From Ptiloglossa arizonensis (taxonomy: Eukaryota > Arthropoda > Insecta > Hymenoptera > Colletidae), in the NCBI RefSeq assembly GCF_051014685.1, contig NW_027478883.1, positions 310,001 through 374,000 on the forward strand: a stretch of DNA of 64,000 nucleotides, in the 5' to 3' direction. The notes beneath the pieces are model-generated. The model made no database searches, was not told where the DNA came from, and was given only the letters and a program-made list of their open reading frames with translations. Position 1 is the stretch's first letter; every line of letters begins with the position of its first letter. Made by a program: the position numbers and the translations under genes. Positions 52,165-63,901 of the stretch are shown one piece after another.

Positions 52165-55100
52165 ATCTCGCGAAAGGATTGACCAATCCGCAAAATTTCT
52201 GTTGCATCTGAAAGTAGAAACTCGCCCGATAACAACGGTATGTATACTTTTCCCCTAGGCCGTACTAGTTACTCGTTTCGAGCATCAGAACTGCGAAAAT
52301 TTTGAGTTGCTCAAGCGTTTCTTACCTCCAAACTGCCATATCTCGCGAAAGGATTGACCAATCCGCAAAATTTCTGTTGCATCTGAAAGTAGTAACTCGC
52401 CCGATTACAACGGTATGTGTTCTTTTCCCCTAGGCCGTGGTAGTTATTCGTTTCGAGCATCAGAACTGCGAAAATTTTGAGTTTCTCAAGCGTTTCTTAC
52501 CTCCAAACTGCCATATCTCGCGAACGGATTGACTAATCCGCAAAATTTCTGTTGCATCTGAAAGTAGAAACTCGCCCGATAACAACGGTATGTATACTTT
52601 TCCCCTAGGCCATTCTAGTTATTCGTTTCGAGCATCAAAAGTGCGAAAATTTTGAGTTTCTCATGCGTTTCTTACCTCCAAACTGCCATATCTCGCGAAC
52701 GGATTGACCAATCCGCAAAATTTCTGTTGCATCTGAAAGTAGAAACTCGCCCGATTACAACGGTATGCGTACTTTTCCCCTAGGCCGTTCTAGTTATTCA
52801 TTTCGAGCATCAGAACTGCGAAAATTTTGAGTTTCTCAAGCGTTTGTTACCTCCAAACTGCCATATCTCGCGAACGGATTGACTAGTCCGCAAAATTTCT
52901 GTTGCATCTGAAAGTAGAAACTCGCCCGATAACAAGGGTATGTGTACTTTTCCCCTAGGCCGTACTAGTTACTCGTTTCGAGCATCAGAACTGCGAAAAT
53001 TTTGAGTTTCTCAAGCGTTTCTTACTTCCAAACTGCCATATCTCGCGAACGGATTGACCAATCCGCATAATTTCTGTTGCATCTGAAAGTAGAAACTCGC
53101 CCGATTACAACGGTATATGTACTTTTCCCCTAGGCCGTTCTAGTAATGCTTGTCGAGCATCAGAAATGCGAAAATTTTGAGTTTCTCAAGCGTTTCTTAC
53201 CTCCAAACTGCCATATCTCGCGAACGGATTGACCGATCCGCAAAATTTCTATTGTGTCTGAAAGTAGAACCTCGCCGAAATACAACGGTATGTGTACTTT
53301 TCCCCTAGGCCGTTCTAGTTATGCTTGTCGAGCATCAGAAATGCGAAAATTTTGAGTTTCTCAAGCGTTTCTTACCTCCAAACTGCCATATCTCGCGAAC
53401 GGATTGACCGATCCGCAAAATTTCTTTTGTATCTGAAAGTAGAAACTCGCCCAAATACAACGGTATGTGTAGTTTTCCCCTAGGCCCTTCTAGTTTTTCG
53501 TTTCGATCATCAAAACTGCGAAAATTTTGAGTTTCTCAAGCGTTTCTTACCTCCAAACTGCCATATCTCGCGAACGGATGAACCAATCCGCATAATTTCT
53601 GTTGCATCTGAAAGTAGAAACTCGCCCGATTACAACGGTATGCGTACTTTTCCCCTAGGCCGTTCTAGTTATTCATTTCGAGCGTCAGAACTGCGAAAAT
53701 TTTGAGTTTCGCAAGCGTTTCTTACCTCCAAACTGCCATATCTCGCGAACGGATTGACCAATCAGCAAAATTTCTGCTGCATCTGATAGTAGAAACTCGC
53801 CCGATTACAACGGTATGTGTAGTTTTTTCCCCTAGGCCGTTCTAGTTATTCGTTTCGAGCATTAGAACTGTGAAAATTTTGAGTTTCTCAAGCGTTTCTT
53901 ACCTCCAAACTGCCATTACCTCGCGAACGGATTGACCAATCCGCAAAATTTCTGTTGCATCTGAAAGTAAAAACACGCCCGATTACAACGGTATGCGTAC
54001 TTTTCCCCTAGGCCGTTTTAGTTATGCTTGTCGAGCATCAGAACTGCAAAAATTTTGAGTTTCTCAAGCGTTTCTTACCTCCAAACTGCCATATCTCGCG
54101 AACGGATTGACTAATCCGCAAAATTTCTGTTGCATCTGAAAGTAGAAACTCGCCCGATAACAACGGTATGTGTACTTTTCCCCTAGGCCACTCTAGTTAT
54201 TCATTTCGAGCATCAGAACTGCGAAAATTTTGAATTTCTCAAGCGTTTCTTACCTCCAAACTGCCATATCTCGCGAACGGATTGACCAATCCGCAAAATT
54301 TCTGTTGCACCAGAAAGTAGGAACACGCCCGATTACAACGGTATGCGTACTTTACCCCTAGGCCGTTCTAGTTATTCATTTCGAGCATCAGAACTGCGAA
54401 AATTTTGAATTTCTCAAGCGTTTCTTACCTCCAAACAGCCATATCTCGCGAACGGATTGACCAATACGCAAAATTTCTGTTGCATCTGAAAGTAGAAACT
54501 CACCCGATTACAACGGTATGTGTACTTTTCCCCTAGGCCACTCTAGTTATTCATTTCGAGCATCAGAACTGCAAAAATTTTGAATTTCTCAAGCGCTTCT
54601 TACCTCCAAACTGCCATATCTCGCGAAAGGATTGACCAATCCGCAAAATTTCTGTTGCATCTGAAAGTAGTAACTCGCCCGATTACAACGGTATGTGTTC
54701 TTTTCCCCTAGGCCGTGGTAGTTATTCGTTTCGAGCATCAGAACTGCGAAAATTTTGAGTTTCTCAAGCGTTTCTTACCTCCAAACTGCCATATCTCGCG
54801 AACGGATTGACTAATCCGCAAAATTTCTGTTGCATCTGAAAGTAGAAACTCGCCCGATAACAACGGTATGTATACTTTTCCCCTAGGCCGTACTAGTTAC
54901 TCGTTTCGAGCATCAGAACTGCGAAAATTTTGAGTTGCTCAAGCGTTTCTTACCTCCAAACTGCCATATCTCGCGAAAGGATTGACCAATCCGCAAAATT
55001 TCTGTTGCATCTGAAAGTAGAAACTCGCCCGATAACAACGGTATGTATACTTTTCCCCTAGGCCGTACTAGTTACTCGTTTCGAGCATCAGAACTGCGAA

Positions 55101-57770
55101 AATTTTGAGTTGCTCAAGCGTTTCTTACCTCCAAACTGCCATATCTCGCGAAAGGATTGACCAATCCGCAAAATTTCTGTTGCATCTGAAAGTAGTAACT
55201 CGCCCGATTACAACGGTATGTGTTCTTTTCCCCTAGGCCGTGGTAGTTATTCGTTTCGAGCATCAGAACTGCGAAAATTTTGAGTTTCTCAAGCGTTTCT
55301 TACCTCCAAACTGCCATATCTCGCGAACGGATTGACTAATCCGCAAAATTTCTGTTGCATCTGAAAGTAGAAACTCGCCCGATAACAACGGTATGTATAC
55401 TTTTCCCCTAGGCCATTCTAGTTATTCGTTTCGAGCATCAAAAGTGCGAAAATTTTGAGTTTCTCATGCGTTTCTTACCTCCAAACTGCCATATCTCGCG
55501 AACGGATTGACCAATCCGCAAAATTTCTGTTGCATCTGAAAGTAGAAACTCGCCCGATTACAACGGTATGCGTACTTTTCCCCTAGGCCGTTCTAGTTAT
55601 TCATTTCGAGCATCAGAACTGCGAAAATTTTGAGTTTCTCAAGCGTTTGTTACCTCCAAACTGCCATATCTCGCGAACGGATTGACTAGTCCGCAAAATT
55701 TCTGTTGCATCTGAAAGTAGAAACTCGCCCGATAACAAGGGTATGTGTACTTTTCCCCTAGGCCGTACTAGTTACTCGTTTCGAGCATCAGAACTGCGAA
55801 AATTTTGAGTTTCTCAAGCGTTTCTTACTTCCAAACTGCCATATCTCGCGAACGGATGGACCAATCCGCATAATTTCTGTTGCATCTGAAAGTAGAAACT
55901 CGCCCGATTACAACGGTATATGTACTTTTCCCCTAGGCCGTTCTAGTAATGCTTGTCGAGCATCAGAAATGCGAAAATTTTGAGTTTCTCAAGCGTTTCT
56001 TACCTCCAAACTGCCATATCTCGCGAACGGATTGACCGATCCGCAAAATTTCTATTGTGTCTGAAAGTAGAACCTCGCCGAAATACAACGGTATGTGTAC
56101 TTTTCCCCTAGGCCGTTCTAGTTATGCTTGTCGAGCATCAGAAATGCGAAAATTTTGAGTTTCTCAAGCGTTTCTTACCTCCAAACTGCCATATCTCGCG
56201 AACGGATTGACCGATCCGCAAAATTTCTTTTGTATCTGAAAGTAGAAACTCGCCCAAATACAACGGTATGTGTAGTTTTCCCCTAGGCCCTTCTAGTTTT
56301 TCGTTTCGATCATCAAAACTGCGAAAATTTTGAGTTTCTCAAGCGTTTCTTACCTCCAAACTGCCATATCTCGCGAACGGATGAACCAATCCGCATAATT
56401 TCTGTTGCATCTGAAAGTAGAAACTCGCCCGATTACAACGGTATGCGTACTTTTCCCCTAGGCCGTTCTAGTTATTCATTTCGAGCATCAGAACTGCGAA
56501 AATTTTGAGTTTCGCAAGCGTTTCTTACCTCCAAACTGCCATATCTCGCGAACGGATTGACCAATCCGCAAAATTTCTGCTGCATCTGATAGTAGAAACT
56601 CGCCCGATTACAACGGTATGTGTAGTTTTTTCCCCTAGGCCGTTCTAGTTATTCGTTTCGAGCATTAGAACTGTGAAAATTTTGAGTTTCTCAAGCGTTT
56701 CTTACCTCCAAACTGCCATTACCTCGCGAACGGATTGACCAATCCGCAAAATTTCTGTTGCATCTGAAAGTAAAAACACGCCCGATTACAACGGTATGCG
56801 TACTTTTCCCCTAGGCCGTTTTAGTTATGCTTGTCGAGCATCAGAACTGCAAAAATTTTGAGTTTCTCAAGCGTTTCTTACCTCCAAACAGCCATATCTC
56901 GCGAACGGATTGACCAATCCGCAAAATTTCTGTTGCATCTGAAAGTAGAAACTCACCCGATTACAACGGTATGTGTACTTTTCCCCTAGGCCACTCTAGT
57001 TATTCATTTCGAGAATCAGAACTGTGAAAATTTTGAATTTCTCAAGCGTTTCTTACCTCCAAACTGCCATATCTCGCGAACGGATTGACCAATCCGCAAA
57101 ATTTCTGTTGCACCAGAAAGTAGGAACACGCCCGATTACAACGGTATGCGTACTTTACCCCTAGGCAGTTCTAGTTATTCATTTCGAGCATCAGAACTGC
57201 GAAAATTTTGAATTTCTCAAGCGTTTCTTACCTCCAAACAGCCATATCTCGCGAACGGATTGACCAATACGCAAAATTTCTGTTGCATCTGAAAGTAGAA
57301 ACTCACCCGATTACAACGGTATGTGTACTTTTCCCCTAGGCCACTCTAGTTATTCATTTCGAGCATCAGAACTGCGAAAATTTTGAATTTCTCAAGCGCT
57401 TCTTACCTCCAAACTGCCATATCTCGCGAAAGGATTGACCAATCCGCAAAATTTCTGTTGCATCTGAAAGTAGTAACTCGCCCGATTACAACGGTATGTG
57501 TTCTTTTCCCCTAGGCCGTGGTAGTTATTCGTTTCGAGCATCAGAACTGCGAAAATTTTGAGTTTCTCAAGCGTTTCTTACCTCCAAACTGCCATATCTC
57601 GCGAACGGATTGACTAATCCGCAAAATTTCTGTTGCATCTGAAAGTAGAAACTCGCCCGATAACAACGGTATGTATACTTTTCCCCTAGGCCGTACTAGT
57701 TACTCGTTTCGAGCATCAGAACTGCGAAAATTTTGAGTTTCTCAAGCGTTTCTTACTTCCAAACTGCCAT
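52165..57770 (+). repeat. Tandem pair of 16-monomer HORs (2,803 bp each)
   Basis: Copies 52,165-54,967 and 54,968-57,770. Shared order: GAAAGG/GATAAC unit; GAAAGG/GTAGTAAC unit; AAAAGTGCG; GTTTGTTACC; GACTAGTCC; CATAAT/TATATGTAC; CTATTGTGTCTG; CCCTTCTAGTTTTTCG; GATGAACC; the TTTTTTCCCC unit (+2 bp at 53,821 and 56,624); GCCATTACCTCG (+1); ACTCACCC; CACCAG/TTTACCCC; GCGCTTC. The three inserted bases explain 16 x 175 + 3. Confidence 0.9.
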
Positions 57771-60700
57771 ATCTCGCGAACGGATGGACCAATCCGCATA
57801 ATTTCTGTTGCATCTGAAAGTGGAAACTCGCCCGATTACAACGGTATATGTACTTTTCCCCTAGGCCGTTCTAGTAATTCTTGTCGAGCATCAGAAATGC
57901 GAAAATTTTGAGTTTCTCAAGCGTTTCTTACCTCCAAACTGCCATATCTCGCGAACGGATTGACCGATCCGCAAAATTTCTATTGTGTCTGAAAGTAGAA
58001 CCTCGCCGAAATACAACGGTATGTGTACTTTTCCCCTAGGCCGTTCTAGTTATGCTTGTCGAGCATCAGAAATGCGAAAATTTTGAGTTTCTCAAGCGTT
58101 TCTTACCTCCAAACTGCCATATCTCGCGAACGGATTGACCGATCCGCAAAATTTCTTTTGTATCTGAAAGTAGAAACTCGCCCAAATACAACGGTATGTG
58201 TAGTTTTCCCCTAGGCCCTTCTAGTTTTTCGTTTCGATCATCAAAACTGCGAAAATTTTGAGTTTCTCAAGCGTTTCTTACCTCCAAACTGCCATATCTC
58301 GCGAACGGATGAACCAATCCGCATAATTTCTGTTGCATCTGAAAGTAGAAACTCGCCCGATTACAACGGTATGCGTACTTTTCCCCTAGGCCGTTCTAGT
58401 TATTCATTTCGAGCATCAGAACTGCGAAAATTTTGAGTTTCGCAAGCGTTTCTTACCTCCAAACTGCCATATCTCGCGAACGGATTGACCAATCCGCAAA
58501 ATTTCTGCTGCATCTGATAGTAGAAACTCGCCCGATTACAACGGTATGTGTAGTTTTTTCCCCTAGGCCGTTCTAGTTATTCGTTTCGAGCATTAGAACT
58601 GTGAAAATTTTGAGTTTCTCAAGCGTTTCTTACCTCCAAACTGCCATTACCTCGCGAACGGATTGACCAATCCGCAAAATTTCTGTTGCATCTGAAAGTA
58701 AAAACACGCCCGATTACAACGGTATGCGTACTTTTCCCCTAGGCCGTTTTAGTTATGCTTGTCGAGCATCAGAACTGCAAAAATTTTGAGTTTCTCAAGC
58801 GTTTCTTACCTCCAAACAGCCATATCTCGCGAACGGATTGACCAATCCGCAAAATTTCTGTTGCATCTGAAAGTAGAAACTCACCCGATTACAACGGTAT
58901 GTGTACTTTTCCCCTAGGCCACTCTAGTTATTCATTTCGAGAATCAGAACTGTGAAAATTTTGAATTTCTCAAGCGTTTCTTACCTCCAAACTGCCATAT
59001 CTCGCGAACGGATTGACCAATCCGCAAAATTTCTGTTGCACCAGAAAGTAGGAACACGCCCGATTACAACGGTATGCGTACTTTACCCCTAGGCAGTTCT
59101 AGTTATTCATTTCGAGCATCAGAACTGCGAAAATTTTGAATTTCTCAAGCGTTTCTTACCTCCAAACAGCCATATCTCGCGAACGGATTGACCAATACGC
59201 AAAATTTCTGTTGCATCTGAAAGTAGAAACTCACCCGATTACAACGGTATGTGTACTTTTCCCCTAGGCCACTCTAGTTATTCATTTCGAGCATCAGAAC
59301 TGCGAAAATTTTGAATTTCTCAAGCGCTTCTTACCTCCAAACTGCCATATCTCGCGAAAGGATTGACCAATCCGCAAAATTTCTGTTGCATCTGAAAGTA
59401 GTAACTCGCCCGATTACAACGGTATGTGTTCTTTTCCCCTAGGCCGTGGTAGTTATTCGTTTCGAGCATCAGAACTGCGAAAATTTTGAGTTTCTCAAGC
59501 GTTTCTTACCTCCAAACTGCCATATCTCGCGAACGGATTGACTAATCCGCAAAATTTCTGTTGCATCTGAAAGTAGAAACTCGCCCGATAACAACGGTAT
59601 GTATACTTTTCCCCTAGGCCGTACTAGTTACTCGTTTCGAGCATCAGAACTGCGAAAATTTTGAGTTTCTCAAGCGTTTCTTACTTCCAAACTGCCATAT
59701 CTCGCGAACGGATGGACCAATCCGCATAATTTCTGTTGCATCTGAAAGTGGAAACTCGCCCGATTACAACGGTATATGTACTTTTCCCCTAGGCCGTTCT
59801 AGTAATTCTTGTCGAGCATCAGAAATGCGAAAATTTTGAGTTTCTCAAGCGTTTCTTACCTCCAAACTGCCATATCTCGCGAACGGATTGACCGATCCGC
59901 AAAATTTCTATTGTGTCTGAAAGTAGAACCTCGCCGAAATACAACGGTATGTGTACTTTTCCCCTAGGCCGTTCTAGTTATGCTTGTCGAGCATCAGAAA
60001 TGCGAAAATTTTGAGTTTCTCAAGCGTTTCTTACCTCCAAACTGCCATATCTCGCGAACGGATTGACCGATCCGCAAAATTTCTTTTGTATCTGAAAGTA
60101 GAAACTCGCCCAAATACAACGGTATGTGTAGTTTTCCCCTAGGCCCTTCTAGTTTTTCGTTTCGATCATCAAAACTGCGAAAATTTTGAGTTTCTCAAGC
60201 GTTTCTTACCTCCAAACTGCCATATCTCGCGAACGGATGAACCAATCCGCATAATTTCTGTTGCATCTGAAAGTAGAAACTCGCCCGATTACAACGGTAT
60301 GCGTACTTTTCCCCTAGGCCGTTCTAGTTATTCATTTCGAGCATCAGAACTGCGAAAATTTTGAGTTTCGCAAGCGTTTCTTACCTCCAAACTGCCATAT
60401 CTCGCGAACGGATTGACCAATCCGCAAAATTTCTGCTGCATCTGATAGTAGAAACTCGCCCGATTACAACGGTATGTGTAGTTTTTTCCCCTAGGCCGTT
60501 CTAGTTATTCGTTTCGAGCATTAGAACTGTGAAAATTTTGAGTTTCTCAAGCGTTTCTTACCTCCAAACTGCCATTACCTCGCGAACGGATTGACCAATC
60601 CGCAAAATTTCTGTTGCATCTGAAAGTAAAAACACGCCCGATTACAACGGTATGCGTACTTTTCCCCTAGGCCGTTTTAGTTATGCTTGTCGAGCATCAG

Positions 60701-61451
60701 AACTGCAAAAATTTTGAGTTTCTCAAGCGTTTCTTACCTCCAAACAGCCATATCTCGCGAACGGATTGACCAATCCGCAAAATTTCTGTTGCATCTGAAA
60801 GTAGAAACTCACCCGATTACAACGGTATGTTTACTTTTCCCCTAGGCCACTCTAGTTATTCATTTCGAGAATCAGAACTGTGAAAATTTTGAATTTCTCA
60901 AGCGTTTCTTACCTCCAAACTGCCATATCTCGCGAACGGATTGACCAATCCGCAAAATTTCTGTTGCACCAGAAAGTAGGAACACGCCCGATTACAACGG
61001 TATGCGTACTTTACCCCTAGGCAGTTCTAGTTATTCATTTCGAGCATCAGAACTGCGAAAATTTTGAATTTCTCAAGCGTGTCTTACCTCCAAACAGCCA
61101 TATCTCGCGAACGGATTGACCAATACGCAAAATTTCTGTTGCATCTGAAAGTAGAAACTCACCCGATTACAACGGTATGTGTACTTTTCCCCTAGGCCAC
61201 TCTAGTTATTCATTTCGAGCATCAGAACTGCGAAAATTTTGAATTTCTCAAGCGCTTCTTACCTCCAAACTGCCATATCTCGCGAAAGGATTGACCAATC
61301 CGCAAAATTTCTGTTGCATCTGAAAGTAGTAACTCGCCCGATTACAACGGTATGTGTTCTTTTCCCCTAGGCCGTGGTAGTTATTCGTTTCGAGCATCAG
61401 AACTGCGAAAATTTTGAGTTTCTCAAGCGTTTCTTACCTCCAAACTGCCAT
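55668..61451 (+). repeat. Three tandem 11-monomer HORs (1,928 bp each)
   Basis: Copies 55,668-57,595, 57,596-59,523 and 59,524-61,451. The six-T tract starts (from its preceding A) at 56,624, 58,552 and 60,480, exactly 1,928 bp apart, and GAAAGG units lie at 57,421, 59,349 and 61,277. By eye the last two copies differ at only a few bases (GTATGTTTAC near 60,830, CGTGTCTTACC near 61,080). The first differs more at its left edge (GACTAGTCC against GACTAATCC). This is the longest near-identical tandem run in the window. Confidence 0.92.
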
Positions 61452-63901
61452 ATCTCGCGAACGGATTGACTAATCCGCAAAATTTCTGTTGCATCTGAAA
61501 GTAGAAACTCGCCCGATTACAACGGTATGCGCACTTTTCCCCTAGGCCGTTCTAGTTATTCGTTGCGAGCATCGGAACTGCGAAAATTTTGAGTTTCTCA
61601 AGCGTTTCTTACCTCCAAACTGCCATATCTCGCGAACGGATTGACCAATCCGCAAAATTTCTGTTGCATCTGAAAGTAGAAACTCACCCGATTACAACGG
61701 TATGTGTACTTTTCCCCTAGGCCACTCTAGTTATTCATTTCGAGCATCAGAACTGCGAAAATTTTGAATTTCTCAAGCGCTTCTTACCTCCAAACTGCCA
61801 TATCTCGCGAAAGGATTGACCAATCCGCAAAATTTCTGTTGCATCTGAAAGTAGTAACTCGCCCGATTACAACGGTATGTGTTCTTTTCCCCTAGGCCGT
61901 GGTAGTTATTCGTTTCGAGCATCAGAACTGCGAAAATTTTGAGTTTCTCAAGCGTTTCTTACCTCCAAACTGCCATACCTCGCGAACGGATGGACCAATC
62001 CGCATAATTTCTGTTGCGTCTGAAAGTAGAACCTCGCCGAAATACAACGGTATGTGTACTTTTCCCCTAGGCCGTTCTAGTTATGCTTGTCGAGCATCAG
62101 AAATGCGAAAATTTTGAGTTTCTCAAGCGTTTCTTACCTCCAAACTGCCATATCTCGCGAACGGATTGACCGATCCGCAAAATTTCTGTTGCGTCTGAAA
62201 GTAGAACCTCGCCGAAATACAACGGTATGTGTACTTTTCCCCTAGGCCGTTCTAGTTATGCTTGTCGAGCATCAGAAATGCGAAAATTTTGAGTTTCTCA
62301 AGCGTTTCTTACCTCCAAACTGCCATATCTCGCGAACGGATTGACCGATCCGCAAAATTTCTTTTGCATCTGAAAGTAGAAACTCGCCCAATTACAACGG
62401 TATGTGTACTTTTCCCCTAGGCCACTCTAGTTATTCGTTTCGAGCATCAGAACTGCGAAAATTTTGAGTTTCTCAAGCGTATCTTACCTCCAAACTGCCA
62501 TATCTCGCGAACGGATTGACCAGTCCGCAAAATTTCTGTTGCATCTGATAGTAGAAACTCGCCCGATTACAACGGTATGTGTAGTTTTCCCCTAGGCCGT
62601 TCTAGTTGTTCGTTTCGAGCATTAGAACTGCGAAAATTTTGAGTTTCTCAAGCGTTTCTTACCTCCAAACTGCCATATCTCGCGAACGGATTGACCAATC
62701 CGCAAAATTTCTGTTGCATCTGAAAGTAGAAACTCGCCCGATTACAACGGTATGCGTACTTTTCCCCTAGGCCGCTCTAGTTATTCGTTTGGAGCATCAG
62801 AACTGCGAAAATTTTGAGTTTCTCAATCGTTTCTTACCTACAAACTGCCACATCTCGCGAACGGATTGACCAATCCGCAAAATTTCTTTTGTATCTGAAA
62901 GTAGAAACTCGCCCAATTACAACGGTATGTGTACTTCTCCCCTAGGCCGTTCTGGTTATTCGTTTCGAGCATCAGAACTGCGAAAATTGTGAGTTGCTCA
63001 AGCGTTTCTTACCTACAAACTGCCACATCTCGCGAACGGATTGACCAATCCGCAAAATTTCTTTTGTATCTGAAAGTAGAAACTCGCCCAATTACAACGG
63101 TATGTGTACTTCTCCCCTAGGCCGTTCTGGTTATTCGTTTGGAGCATCAGAACTGCGAAAATTTTGAGTTGCTCAAGCGTTTCTTACATCCAAACTGCCA
63201 TATCTCGCGAACGGATTGACCGATCCGCAAAATTTCTGTTGCGTCTGAAAGTAGAACCTCGCCGAAATTCAACGGTATGTGTACTTTTCCCCTAGGCCGT
63301 TCTAGTTATGCTTGTCGAGCATCAGAAATGCGAAAATTTTGAGTTTCTCAAGCGTTTGTTACCTCCAAACTGCCATATCTCGCGAACGGATTGACCGATC
63401 CGCAAAATTTCTGTTGCATCTGAAAGTAGAAACTCGCCCGATTACAACCGTATGTGTAGTTTTCCCCTAGGCCACTCTAGTTATTCGTTTCGAGCATCAA
63501 AACTGCGAAAATTTTGAGTTTCTCAAGCGTTTCTTACCTCCAAACTGCCATATCTCGCGAAAGGATTGACCAATCCGCAAAATTTCTGTTGCATCTGAAA
63601 GTAGTAACTCGCCCGATTACAACGGTATGTGTTCTTTTCCCCTAGGCCGTGGTAGTTATTCGTTTCGAGCATCAGAACTGCGAAAATTTTGAGTTTCTCA
63701 AGCGTTTCTTACCTCCAAACTGCCATATCTCGCGAACGGATTGACGAATCCGCAAAATTTCTTTTGCACCAGAAAGCAGGAACTCGCCCGATTACAACGG
63801 TATGCGTACCTTTCCCCTTGGCCGTTCTAGTTATTCATTTCGAGCATCAGAACTGCGAAAATTTTGAGTTTCTCAAGCGTTTGTTACCTCCAAACTGCCA
63901 T
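61452..63901 (+). repeat. Mosaic satellite tail after the 1,928-bp HORs
   Basis: Fourteen monomers that restart older classes: ACTCACCC (61,627), GAAAGG/GTAGTAAC (61,802 and 63,552), AACCTCGCCG units (from 61,977), a TTGGAGC then CTTTTGTATC pair (62,677-63,026), and a GACGAATCC/CACCAG unit (63,727) with CCCCTTGG replacing the AvrII palindrome. Two consecutive AACCTCGCCG units (61,977 and 62,152) suggest a one-monomer duplication. No long HOR is complete here. Confidence 0.78.
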
